64,000 nt of DNA from the NCBI RefSeq assembly GCF_041435435.1, contig NZ_CP108494.1, positions 6,606,501-6,670,500 on the forward strand, in the 5' to 3' direction. Within the stretch, counting starts at the first letter, position 1. Every line of letters begins with the position of its first letter. The notes beneath the pieces were generated by a model that saw nothing but the letters and a program-made list of their open reading frames with translations, had not been told where the DNA came from and ran no database searches. A program made the translations under genes and the position numbers. Positions 52,162 through 60,844 of this stretch are shown here, one piece after another. The DNA comes from Streptomyces sp. NBC_01241. Its GTDB lineage: Bacteria > Actinomycetota > Actinomycetes > Streptomycetales > Streptomycetaceae.

Positions 52162-53070
52162 TCAGGTGTGGGTGATCAGGTAGGCGGGGCCCTCGCCGCG
52201 TCGGGCTCGCTCGATGGCGTCGAGGCGGGCGAAGGCTCCCGGTGCCATGAGCTCCTGCCAGGTTGCGAGGTCGTGGACGGCCCACATGTCGTGTTCCGCG
52301 GGGTCGAGGCGGATCCGGCCGAGCTGGTCGGCGGTCAGCTGGCCTCCGTCGAAGATGAGCCCCACCTTGTTCAGCGGCTGGCGCGGTCCGGCGTGGAGGA
52401 AGTGCGTCAGGAGCAGAGTCGGCGGGTTGAGGCCGAGGTCGAGGCCGGTCTCCTCGACCGCCTCCCTCTGGGCGGTCTGCAGCGGGTCCTCGCCCGGGGC
52501 GTCCAAGTTGCCGCCCGGAAACTGCCAGAGTCTCGAACCGTAGACCGAGCGGAGCTGGACCGGCCGGTCGTGCTCGTCGCGGATGTACAGGCAGCCGTAC
52601 ACCGTGTGGTGGGGGACGGTCTGCGCGTACTGCATGGGCGTCATGGGCATGGGGCGTCCGGGTCGGGCTGGGCGGTGGTCGAACGCGAGGGCGAGAACGC
52701 CGAGCACCTCCTTGGCCGGCGGGTAGATGCTGCGGATGTCGGCGAGCAGCTCGCCGGGCGGTGCGTCTGGATCGATGCGCGCGGTGTCCTCCGAACTGAG
52801 CAGGTCCTCGAAGGAGGGGTACGGGGTGATCCGCTGCACGATGACGTCGAGTTCCCGCCCGGTCTCCCGGTCGTGGAAGACAATCGTGTCGCCGGCGGCG
52901 ACGACGCGCTTCTGCGGGGTGGCCATTCTCATTTCGATCGTCATCGTCTTGCGCCCTGCTTCCACTTGGCGGTAGTACCGCCCGAGCAGGTGCATGTGGT
53001 GTTCGTGCGGTTTGTCTCCGGCCGCCGGGCTCGGGACGGCTGGGATCGCCTGCTGGGTGTCGTCAGGCAT
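52162..53070 (-). CDS. ASCH-like/NUDIX fusion protein
   Basis: The 302-residue protein from ATG 53070 (GGAGG site) has an N-terminal ASCH-type stretch (HLLGRYYRQVEAGRKTMTIE, then AGDTIVFHDRETG), a helical linker and a NUDIX domain (GGNLDAPGEDPLQTAQREAV then EETGL). ASCH folds bind RNA or nucleosides. The NUDIX box has one residue inserted before its first Glu. Confidence 0.8.
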   Translation of the reverse strand: MPDDTQQAIPAVPSPAAGDKPHEHHMHLLGRYYRQVEAGRKTMTIEMRMATPQKRVVAAGDTIVFHDRETGRELDVIVQRITPYPSFEDLLSSEDTARIDPDAPPGELLADIRSIYPPAKEVLGVLALAFDHRPARPGRPMPMTPMQYAQTVPHHTVYGCLYIRDEHDRPVQLRSVYGSRLWQFPGGNLDAPGEDPLQTAQREAVEETGLDLGLNPPTLLLTHFLHAGPRQPLNKVGLIFDGGQLTADQLGRIRLDPAEHDMWAVHDLATWQELMAPGAFARLDAIERARRGEGPAYLITHT

Positions 53071-53196
53071 ACGTGCCTCCGTTCGATGCGTTCCGACCGT
53101 TGCGGCCCGGGAGCGCAACCGGGTCAGGGTGCGGTGACCGTGCTCCTGTGTTGCCAGATCGGTGTGGCCGCGAGGAAGTGGCCGAAGATGCCGGCG

Positions 53197-54465
53197 TTAG
53201 GACAGTTCGATCGGTCCGTAGCGGGCGTGCGGCTCCTGCCGCATCAGTGCGTCGTATCGGTCCGCCGCCGAGAAGTGCCAGAACTCCGTTCCATAGTTGG
53301 TGAAACCCGCGTTCTCCATGGCGCTGAGCAGCAGCGTTCGGTGGTGGCGCGCGTGATCGCTGAGGTTCAGGGCGTGCGTGAAGCAGGCCCCGTCGCTCTC
53401 CTCGGGGGAGGCATTGACGCGGGTGCCGAGGTCGAGTTCGTGGCCGTCCTGGTCGACGAGGGTGACGTCCACGGCCGCGCCCGCGGAGTGCGGCGCGATC
53501 TCCGGTGGTGACACATACCGGCTGGCAGCCTGGTACAGCTGCTCGGCCGTCCACCCGGGGTGAGCGGCGGCCAGCCCGTCCCGGTACTCGGTGAAGTAGC
53601 GCTGCTGCAGGGCCAACGGCCGGTAGCCCTCGACGAACAACAGATCGGTGCCGGCGGGCAGAAGCGAACGGGCGTGTTCCATCTGGGCCAGGACACCCTC
53701 GCGGACGTGGGCGAACGCGCCCAGCGGATCTTGCTTGCGGGGATCGACGCGGAAGCTGTGGTCACGCACGTCCACGAGCGGCTCCCCGCACTCGCGCACC
53801 GGGATCGCGGCGACCCGCGGATCGGACATCAACACCAGAGGGTTCATCGAGTCTCCCTGTGACGGCTTGCCCTGCGGTGGCGGGATGGGGGAGGCAGAGG
53901 CCAGATCGATTTCGTCCAGGATTCGCGCGATGGTGTCCTGCAGCGTGCTGTCGGCCGGGATCCCGGTCTCCAGGCCACCAGGCAGCAGATCCAGCTCGCG
54001 GAACCACGAGGTGAGGTGGCTGTCGGTGACTTGCTCCAGGTACACGGCATCCGCCTTCGACGCGTGCCGGACAAGCGTCGTTTCCAGAGGTACGTCCAGG
54101 TAGTAGCAGCTGGAGACGCCGCGATGGTCCCGTACCAAAGACGTGATCATGTGGCCATAGCGCTCGGAGTGCAGGATCCCTTCGAGCACCACGTGGAACC
54201 CGGCGTTCAGCGCTTCGCGTGCGATCCTGCCCAGCAGGGCGATGTTTGCGCCGCGCGCGGTGTCGTGTTCCCTGAGCACGTTGCGGCGGATCACGTCCTG
54301 GCCCACGATCGCGATTCCGCGGCCGTGGTGATCTCGCACGCCCTGGGCCACGCTTGACTTGCCTGACGCTGAGTTGCCGCGAATCACCACGAGGCGGGTG
54401 TCCTCGCGGCCAGCCGCAGTCGCGGTGGACAGACGACGGTGTGCGCCGCTCGGTACGCTGGTCAT
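53197..54465 (-). CDS. P-loop kinase fused to VanX-like D-Ala-D-Ala dipeptidase
   Basis: From ATG 54465 the 422-residue protein begins with a kinase: IRGNSASGKSS (Walker A), VLEGILHSERYG and a lid. From about residue 208 a VanX/M15-type peptidase follows: EGYRPLALQQRYF, PHSAGAAVDVTL with the HxxxxxxD zinc pair, GTRVNASPEESD, and EFWHFS. An internal ATG near 53847, with GGGAGACTCG ahead of it, could also start the peptidase alone. VanX enzymes cleave D-Ala-D-Ala; a kinase fused to it is unusual. Its start overlaps the triple-NUDIX gene stop (ATGA). Confidence 0.85.
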   Translation of the reverse strand: MTSVPSGAHRRLSTATAAGREDTRLVVIRGNSASGKSSVAQGVRDHHGRGIAIVGQDVIRRNVLREHDTARGANIALLGRIAREALNAGFHVVLEGILHSERYGHMITSLVRDHRGVSSCYYLDVPLETTLVRHASKADAVYLEQVTDSHLTSWFRELDLLPGGLETGIPADSTLQDTIARILDEIDLASASPIPPPQGKPSQGDSMNPLVLMSDPRVAAIPVRECGEPLVDVRDHSFRVDPRKQDPLGAFAHVREGVLAQMEHARSLLPAGTDLLFVEGYRPLALQQRYFTEYRDGLAAAHPGWTAEQLYQAASRYVSPPEIAPHSAGAAVDVTLVDQDGHELDLGTRVNASPEESDGACFTHALNLSDHARHHRTLLLSAMENAGFTNYGTEFWHFSAADRYDALMRQEPHARYGPIELS

Positions 54466-55943
54466 ACGGGCCAGCCCGTCTCGCTGTACAGCTCCCCGTT
54501 CTGAATCTTCTCGATGGCCGCCCGGGTGTAGGGGACGAGGTCGTCGGGGAGCGCGGACGGATCCCAGAATTTCCACTGGGTGCACTTGTCCGGCTCGCGC
54601 AGTTCCGGCTCGCCGCTCCAGACGCGGGCGCGGAAGAACAGGCCCATGCGAGGCCGGTCCCCGGCATGGTCTATGTGGTGGACGACGTGGACGAGTTCGA
54701 CGTCCTGGCGCTCGATGTGAAGGCTGGCCTCCTCCCGCGCCTCCCTGATCAGGCAGGTGATGGCGTTCTCCTGCTCGCAGTGGCCGGCCAAGGCGTGCCA
54801 GGTGGAGGGCGCGAACGCGGAGTCGGGGTGGCGCAGCCCGAGCAGCACCGTCCCGTCGGGCCGCTCCAGATAGAGGTGGACCCCGATGACGTTGAGGACC
54901 GTGCCGTGCGGAGAAGCTCGGCGCTCCTCCTGCGGTGCGAGCCGGCTCCGGGGCGCGGTGTTGGCCGGGAGACTGGCGGCGTGGCGCCGTACGAGGTCGC
55001 TGGTGGTGTCTGCGATATGTAGTCGGTGGAGGTCGTCGGGGGTGAACCAGGCCAGCATCACCCCTTCCGTCAGGTGGAGTTCGCGGGGATCGCCGTTCCA
55101 GCGGCCGGCATGGATGGCGATGGGCACGGTCGCGCCGTCATCGTTGGAGGCGTACTCGGTGGCGAACGGAGTCAGGCCGTCGATGTCCAGGCCGGCTTCC
55201 TCGGCCAGTTCGCGCCGCACGGTGTCCTCCAGCGTGGCGTCCTGGGGCTCTCGGCCGCCGCCCAGCAGGGACCACATGCCCGGCTCCCAGATCAGGCCGG
55301 GGAAGTAGTCGCGTAGGTGGAGCAGGTACTCGCCGCGATCGTTGTAGATCAGGGCCGAGGCATTGGCCGCCTCCGGTTCAACCTGGAGCGGGAGCTTGAG
55401 CAGCTTCTCGCGCAGGGTCGGGGAGGACACCCGGTCCGCGGAACGCCACTCGATGCCGCCCACCTCTTCCTCCTGCAGCACCACCGGCACTTCGTCCGCG
55501 GTGTGCAGACGGAAGAGGAACCGCAGGTCGAAGTGGACGTGTCCGGGTTCGCCTTTGCTCGGGCGGGCGTCCATGTCGTGGATGTCGATGTCCAGCGGCA
55601 CAGTTTCGTAGCCGGGCCACGGCGTGACGGTCTGGGGTGGGATCCCGGTCTCCTCGTGCAGCTCCCGCAGCGCCGCTGCTGGCAGGGACTCGTCGGAGGG
55701 CTCCGCGTGTCCGCCCGGGGGGAGGACCTTCCCGCTCGCCAGGTGCAGTACGTGCAGGACGTGGCCGAGCGGGTCGACGACGATCGCGGCGCAGGTGACG
55801 TGGCCGGTGAAGGTGGAACGGCTGGCGATGTCGGTGGGGTCGTCGAGGGCGCCGAGGAGGGCGCCGAGCTGATCGCGCTCGTAAGGGTGGCGAGCGAGGT
55901 AGGTATCGACGGTGGTGCGGATGTGGTCGTGCGACAACGGCAT
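54462..55943 (-). CDS. Triple-NUDIX protein
   Basis: The 493-residue protein holds three NUDIX domains. Boxes: GGHAEPSDESLPAAALRELH with EETGI (about 75-98), GGGREPQDATLEDTVRRELA with EEAGL (about 225-250; the first Glu is Ala), and GHCEQENAITCLIREAREEA near 400 (degenerate, Gly to Ser at the end). The three are not near-identical, so the duplications are old. Different domains may bind rather than cut. It is coupled to the kinase-VanX gene. Confidence 0.9.
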   Translation of the reverse strand: MPLSHDHIRTTVDTYLARHPYERDQLGALLGALDDPTDIASRSTFTGHVTCAAIVVDPLGHVLHVLHLASGKVLPPGGHAEPSDESLPAAALRELHEETGIPPQTVTPWPGYETVPLDIDIHDMDARPSKGEPGHVHFDLRFLFRLHTADEVPVVLQEEEVGGIEWRSADRVSSPTLREKLLKLPLQVEPEAANASALIYNDRGEYLLHLRDYFPGLIWEPGMWSLLGGGREPQDATLEDTVRRELAEEAGLDIDGLTPFATEYASNDDGATVPIAIHAGRWNGDPRELHLTEGVMLAWFTPDDLHRLHIADTTSDLVRRHAASLPANTAPRSRLAPQEERRASPHGTVLNVIGVHLYLERPDGTVLLGLRHPDSAFAPSTWHALAGHCEQENAITCLIREAREEASLHIERQDVELVHVVHHIDHAGDRPRMGLFFRARVWSGEPELREPDKCTQWKFWDPSALPDDLVPYTRAAIEKIQNGELYSETGWPV

Positions 55944-55997
55944 GGGCTACCTCAGAGGTACGTGGCGCGGGACGAGTCGAGGCGGGTGGTCGTTTGG

Positions 55998-57137
55998 TCA
56001 GCTCAGCCGCATCCCCTCCGAGGGGATCTCCTCGATGGCAGCGGCGCGAGCAGCGGGCAGGCCCCACCGCTCGCGTGCCGTCTCCACCGCGAGCTGTGCT
56101 TGTCGCGCTCCGGGCGGGCCCCAGCCGAGCAGGGCGGCTGCCTGGGAGGGGGTGGCGAGCAGCCGGGCGAAGGGGCGGCCGGTGGCGGGGTCGACGGCCG
56201 CCGGCCCGATGGCGGTTACCCGGGCGGCGAGGCGGAGGCGGGCGTTGGGCCCCACCCCGCCGTAGACCTCGCCGGTCTCGTCCAGCACCCACCCCAGTCG
56301 CACCGGTTCGGTCAGTGTGAGTTGGGCTTCCTCGGCGGCTTCCCGATGGAGGGTGTCCTCGGGGGTGGCGTCGGCCTTCTCGACGGTGCCGCCGGGCAGC
56401 ATGGGCAGTGAGCCCCGCGGACCGGGGTCGGCAACGAGCACTACCCTGCCGTCAGGGACGAAGCACCACGCCCAGGCTTGCTGCACGGGGAGCTGACCGG
56501 GCACGGGGGTCCGGTTCAGAGGGCTGTCCCACATGGGGCGGTAGCGGACGTGGACGTCATGGCTGTCGAGCGCTGGTACGTCGAGGATGTGCTGCCCGTC
56601 GGCGAGGTGGGCGGTGGCGGTGTTTCCGAGCCGGGACCGGTAGGCGGCGAGCATGATCTGGCCGTCTACGGGGAGTAGACGTTGCACCGCATCCCTGGTC
56701 TCCAAGAAGGCGAACTCGGAAAGTTCCTTGGGGGGCAGACGAATCGCCTGGACCTCGTCGGGAGTGAGGGTGCCGCCGTCGAAGATGTAGCGGATCTCTC
56801 CGGGACAGGGCATGCCGGGCTTGATGTCGGGGTGGTGCGGTGAAAGGGAGTGGATGGCGAGAACGTCCTGCAGGGCCAGGTCCCGGAGGCCCAGTTCCTC
56901 GGCGATCTCGCGCCGGCAGGCGTTCAAGGGGTGCTCGCCGGGTTCGGCGGCGCCACCGGGCAGCAGCCACCGGTCGTCCTCGCGGTAGGTGGGTTTCACC
57001 AGCAGGACTCGGCCGACCTGGTCGGTGACGATCGCGGCGGCGCTGAGCCACACCGCGTGGCGGGACGCGGCGTACTGCGCGTCCGAGAGGGCAGCCTTCG
57101 GCGGGACGTGATCAGAAGGGGAGACGGGAGATGTCAC
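55998..57137 (-). CDS. Double-NUDIX protein
   Basis: From GTG 57137 the 379-residue protein has a canonical first box (GGAAEPGEHPLNACRREIAE with ELGL, about 70-90) and a degenerate second one (GGTVEKADATPEDTLHREAA with EEAQL, about 265-290). It is separated from the upstream ABC gene by 25 bases and precedes the triple-NUDIX gene by 54 bases. Confidence 0.9.
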   Translation of the reverse strand: MTSPVSPSDHVPPKAALSDAQYAASRHAVWLSAAAIVTDQVGRVLLVKPTYREDDRWLLPGGAAEPGEHPLNACRREIAEELGLRDLALQDVLAIHSLSPHHPDIKPGMPCPGEIRYIFDGGTLTPDEVQAIRLPPKELSEFAFLETRDAVQRLLPVDGQIMLAAYRSRLGNTATAHLADGQHILDVPALDSHDVHVRYRPMWDSPLNRTPVPGQLPVQQAWAWCFVPDGRVVLVADPGPRGSLPMLPGGTVEKADATPEDTLHREAAEEAQLTLTEPVRLGWVLDETGEVYGGVGPNARLRLAARVTAIGPAAVDPATGRPFARLLATPSQAAALLGWGPPGARQAQLAVETARERWGLPAARAAAIEEIPSEGMRLS

Positions 57138-57162
57138 GGGCTCTGCCTTTCGGTGGGGCGGG

Positions 57163-59151
57163 TCATGCCTGGTCTGTGACGCTGGGTGAAGCAGGCATAG
57201 GGATGTGCGGGGTCGGGGCGTACTGGGCGGCCTGTGTGTCGAACATGGCTGCATATCGGCCACGTGCGGCGATGAGGTCGTCGTGTGTGCCGTGTTCGGC
57301 GAGGCGCCCTTGGTTGAGGACGTAGATGTGGTCGGCGTGGCGGACGCCGGACATCCGGTGGGTGACCAGGACGACGGCCCGGTGCGGGGCGGCGAGGCGG
57401 CGGATGCGGTCGAAGGCAGCGATCTCGGCTTCGGGGTCCAGGGCGGAGGTTGGCTCGTCAACGATGAGGACGCTGTCCGCCTGCGATGTTGAGCTGCGCC
57501 AGTGGGTGCGGGCCAGGCCGACCTTCTGCCATTCGCCGCCGGAGAGTTCGATGGCTCCGCGGAACATGCGGCCGAGCATGCTTTCCAGGCCGTTGGGGAG
57601 TTTGGCGGTGACGGATCCGGCGCCGGCGTAGTCGACCGACGTCTGCAGGTCATGCATGGAGGCGACGTGCCCGGGGCGGCCGATGCGGATGTTCATCGCG
57701 GCGGTCACGGGCCACCGTTGGAAGTCCTGAGTGAGAAGCGAGACGCGGTCGAAGACCTGGGAGCGTTCCAGCCCGGAGACGTCGAAGTCGCCCCACCTCA
57801 CCGATCCGGCGTGAGGGAGGAGCAGACCGGAGAGGATCTTCATCAAGGTGCTCTTGCCGGAGCCGTTTTCGCCCACCACGGCGATGACCGACCCCATGGG
57901 GAAGGTGAGCGTCACGTCGTCCAGGGCCGGTGCGTCGCGGTCGGGATACTGGTAGGTGACGTGCTCCAGGGAGACCTGCTTGACTTGGGCGGGGACGGGA
58001 CTGCCGGTCTGCGGGATGGCGCGTTGAGCGGCCTCGATCAGGAACTGTCCGTGATCGCGGACGTAGAGGGACTCCTCGTGCAGCTGGTTGATATTCATCA
58101 CCAGTGCGCCCAGGCTCGCCGAGCCGGTCCGTACCGCGAACACGGCGGTGCCGGCGACGGCAAGGCTCATGTGTCCGGCCATGATCAGCCAGATCATGGT
58201 GCTGTAGGTGGCGGCCATCGCCAGCCCGGACAGCGCTGAGGCCACCCATTCGGTGACGGCTTTGCTGGAGGCCAGCCGCTCCTGCTCCGATTCCGCGCTC
58301 GCGGCCATGCGCCGGTACCGCTCCAGGAGGAAGGGGCCGACGGCGTGGATTCGCACTTCTTGCGCGGCGGTGCGCTCGGTGAGGAGGTTGCCGATGAGGC
58401 GGCTGGCCCGCAGGTGCTCGATCCAGCTCATCACGGAGACGTAGCGTTCCTGTGCCACTCGCATGGCGCCCCACCCGCGGGGGGCTGCGATAACTAGCAG
58501 CATCGGCAGCAGGGTGGGGTTCAGGACGGTGAGGACGCCCGCTGTGGCGATCAGTGAGATGGTGCTGTTCAGCGCGGAGACGCAGGCGCCGATCATGCGG
58601 CGGGCAGAGGCGGGCCCGTACTGGGCGATGTCGATCAGGCGGCGGAAGTCCGGATCGTCGATGGCTTCGAGTTCGACCGAGGTTGCGGCGGCCAGGTACT
58701 GCGTCGTGGCGATCCGCTCCACAACCGGTTCGAGGCGTCCCGCTCGGGATGTCGACCAGCCGGCCAGAGCGGAGTTCACGACGGCGACGCCGGCGGCGGC
58801 AAGCAGCCCCGGCAGGAGGGCGTGCAGCCGGTCGACCGTGTCACCGGCCCCCAGCAGCGCGTGCATGACCGCGTTGATGGCGAGCAGGCCGACCGCGGCG
58901 GCGATGCCCTGGCCGAGTTCGCTGACCGCCACGGCCACGAGCGCCCGGCGATCCGCACTCCAGGCCATCCGCAGGGTGGCGCTGACGAGTCCGGGCATCT
59001 GGCGCAGCGCCGAGCGCATGGTCAAGTCCAAGCGAGCATGCTCGTGTTGGGACCAGCCCATGTCGTAGCGCAGGGGCCCGCCGAAGAGTTCTCGCTCTGC
59101 GTCGGAGACCTGTGGCTCCGCCACGCGGACCTTGCCGAAGAATCGCTTCAC
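57163..59151 (-). CDS. ABC transporter, fused membrane and ATPase domains
   Basis: From GTG 59151 the 662-residue protein has a six-helix membrane domain (about 60-360; for example AAAVGLLAINAVMHALLG) and an ATPase: Walker A VVGENGSGKST, signature IELSGGEWQKVGLA, Walker B VLIVDEPTSALDPE and the H-loop THRMSG. This is the exporter layout, half-transporter type, so it probably dimerises. It may export or protect against the block's product. The start overlaps the NUDIX stop (GTGA). Confidence 0.95.
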   Translation of the reverse strand: MKRFFGKVRVAEPQVSDAERELFGGPLRYDMGWSQHEHARLDLTMRSALRQMPGLVSATLRMAWSADRRALVAVAVSELGQGIAAAVGLLAINAVMHALLGAGDTVDRLHALLPGLLAAAGVAVVNSALAGWSTSRAGRLEPVVERIATTQYLAAATSVELEAIDDPDFRRLIDIAQYGPASARRMIGACVSALNSTISLIATAGVLTVLNPTLLPMLLVIAAPRGWGAMRVAQERYVSVMSWIEHLRASRLIGNLLTERTAAQEVRIHAVGPFLLERYRRMAASAESEQERLASSKAVTEWVASALSGLAMAATYSTMIWLIMAGHMSLAVAGTAVFAVRTGSASLGALVMNINQLHEESLYVRDHGQFLIEAAQRAIPQTGSPVPAQVKQVSLEHVTYQYPDRDAPALDDVTLTFPMGSVIAVVGENGSGKSTLMKILSGLLLPHAGSVRWGDFDVSGLERSQVFDRVSLLTQDFQRWPVTAAMNIRIGRPGHVASMHDLQTSVDYAGAGSVTAKLPNGLESMLGRMFRGAIELSGGEWQKVGLARTHWRSSTSQADSVLIVDEPTSALDPEAEIAAFDRIRRLAAPHRAVVLVTHRMSGVRHADHIYVLNQGRLAEHGTHDDLIAARGRYAAMFDTQAAQYAPTPHIPMPASPSVTDQA

Positions 59152-59618
59152 TCGCTGTCTCCCTGTGTCGGCCAGTTCAGAGCCCGGTAGGAGGGGCCGT
59201 GGGTGAGCATGTGGAAGATGGCGGTGGTGTACGGGTGGCAGTCCGGCGGGGGCTTCTCCAACGACACCCAGAACAAGCCCTCGTGCTTGTGCGGCTCGGC
59301 GTTGTGCGGTTCGCCCGCCCACGACTGGGCGACGAAGACCGCGGTGATCCGGTCCGGGCCGTCGCCGGGGTCGTGGTGGTGAATGAGGCCGCAGAACTCC
59401 TGTTGCTCGGCGCTGACGCGGACCCCCGTTTCTTCTTCTGCTTCGCGCCGCGCGGCGTGGTCGAGGGTTTCGCCCGCTTGCAGGTGGCCACCCACGACGC
59501 TGAGTTGACCCGGTGCGAGGACCGCGTCAGGTCTGCGACGTACGCACAGGGCGGCGCCGTGCGTGCGGAGCAGGATCTGGGCCACGTCGGCGATCAGCAG
59601 GTGAGGAGCGTCGCTCAC
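59148..59618 (-). CDS. NUDIX hydrolase
   Basis: The 156-residue protein has a canonical box GGHLQAGETLDHAARREAEE with ETGV (about 42-64), preceded by ALCVRRRPDAVLAPGQLSVV and followed by a beta-rich end. Substrate unknown. It is coupled by GTGA overlaps to the APH gene upstream and the ABC gene downstream. Confidence 0.9.
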   Translation of the reverse strand: MSDAPHLLIADVAQILLRTHGAALCVRRRPDAVLAPGQLSVVGGHLQAGETLDHAARREAEEETGVRVSAEQQEFCGLIHHHDPGDGPDRITAVFVAQSWAGEPHNAEPHKHEGLFWVSLEKPPPDCHPYTTAIFHMLTHGPSYRALNWPTQGDSE

Positions 59619-60490
59619 AGAGTGCCCCCCTGTACCAGGCGCTCGACGGTGCGCCGGCCGCGCGCGGTCACGAGCGGGTCGCCGTGCCGAGGGCCGTAGG
59701 CGAGAGCGCTGGCGGCGTCAGCTGCTGCGAACGCTGTCAGCGCGTATCTCTCTGCCTCGGACAGAGGCCGGCTGTATCCCTCGAACAGGGCGGTCCGCAG
59801 TTCGGGATGATCTGGCCACAGCGAGGTGGCGAGTTTGACGAAGTCGGTGACGCGGGGGCCCGGTTCGCTGCGCTCGAAGTCGATCAATACGCAGCGCCGG
59901 CCGTTCCAGAGCAGGTTGCGTTCCCAGAAGTCCCCGTGTCGCCACCCGGCCGGTAGCGGTCCGCACCCGGGCAGCCCTGTCACCAGGCGCCGCAGAACGT
60001 CGTCTTCCGTAGCGGACAGGTGTTCGCGGGCCTCGGCGAGGTGCTTGTCCAGGCCGGTCACCGTGTTCTCGATGACTGCGCTGGCTTCCGGCTGGCTGAG
60101 GGGGCCGGTCATCGCGTCGTGGAAGCGGCGCAAGAGCTGGCCGGCTTGCCGGTGGGCCGTGCGGCGGCGCGCGGGTGACGCCTCTTCCTTCAGCGGCTCG
60201 CCGTCCACGGCGGTCAGGATCAGGGCGAGCAGCTGTGCGGAGCTGTCGCGCAGTACTGGGGCGTTGCCGTAACCGAGGTGAGGAACGGCCTCCCGGTAGG
60301 CGCGGGTCTCGCGCGTGTAGAGGATCGGCTTGGGCGCCACCTTCACATAGTGGGCGCCCGCGGGGCCGGTCACCCTCCACACCTGGGAGTTGTCGCGGTC
60401 GTGCGAGGAGTCCCGCACATCGTCCAGCGGGCCCAGCACGCTCTCCACCCAGGCGTGGAGGGGCGAGGGAAGGCGAGTGGAGTCCGTCAT
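59615..60490 (-). CDS. Aminoglycoside phosphotransferase-family kinase
   Basis: The 291-residue protein has the APH fold: catalytic HGDFWERNLLW (Brenner motif) and VLIDFERSEPGP (Asp-Phe-Glu). The N-lobe includes VWRVTGPAGAHYVKVAPKP. Such kinases phosphorylate small hydroxylated molecules and are frequent resistance genes of producers. ATG 60490 overlaps the stop of a 47-codon ORF (ATGA). It heads a run with NUDIX and ABC genes. Confidence 0.9.
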   Translation of the reverse strand: MTDSTRLPSPLHAWVESVLGPLDDVRDSSHDRDNSQVWRVTGPAGAHYVKVAPKPILYTRETRAYREAVPHLGYGNAPVLRDSSAQLLALILTAVDGEPLKEEASPARRRTAHRQAGQLLRRFHDAMTGPLSQPEASAVIENTVTGLDKHLAEAREHLSATEDDVLRRLVTGLPGCGPLPAGWRHGDFWERNLLWNGRRCVLIDFERSEPGPRVTDFVKLATSLWPDHPELRTALFEGYSRPLSEAERYALTAFAAADAASALAYGPRHGDPLVTARGRRTVERLVQGGTL

Positions 60491-60630
60491 GCCTGGTACC
60501 TCGTATCCGGTCGTGAACCGTCTGCGAGCAGGGCGCCTCGGCCGGAGGTGAGGTGAAGGCTGGCACCCGAGGAGGCGGCGGTGTTTTCGAACGCAGGATG
60601 AACGAGCGCAGGGTGGCGTACGGGATGCAT
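60487..60630 (-). CDS. 47-residue small ORF upstream of the APH gene
   Basis: ATG 60630 has a GAGGAG site 5-6 bases upstream. The frame encodes 47 residues beginning MHPVRHPALVHPAF, then Ser/Ala/Gly-rich (NTAASSGASLHLTSGRG), ending RYQA, and its TGA overlaps the APH start. It could be a leader peptide, or a precursor peptide with a Ser/Thr-rich core; the presence of radical-SAM-like and methyltransferase genes nearby makes the second worth testing. No family match is visible. Confidence 0.5.
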   Translation of the reverse strand: MHPVRHPALVHPAFENTAASSGASLHLTSGRGALLADGSRPDTRYQA

Positions 60631-60844
60631 AGGGGCTCCTCGGGGTGAGATGCGGACAGGTGATCGGGTAACGGTGGGTGTGCTGTCGCCGTAACGGGTG
60701 GAGGCGGGCGAAATCTAGAACCTGATTTCGAATACCGGGCCCTCTCCTTGTGTGGTCGGGTGGGGCGGGTTGTGATGCTGTGTTCGATCACTCATGTGGG
60801 TCGGGGTACTTCCTGCGGGGGATTGCCGGAGGCCGCCTGGTCGG

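Noticed and set aside
55317..56411. Long plus-strand open frame over the NUDIX genes
   Set aside because: It is antisense to two clear NUDIX genes and its composition (Val/Gly/Arg-rich) is the usual high-GC artefact.
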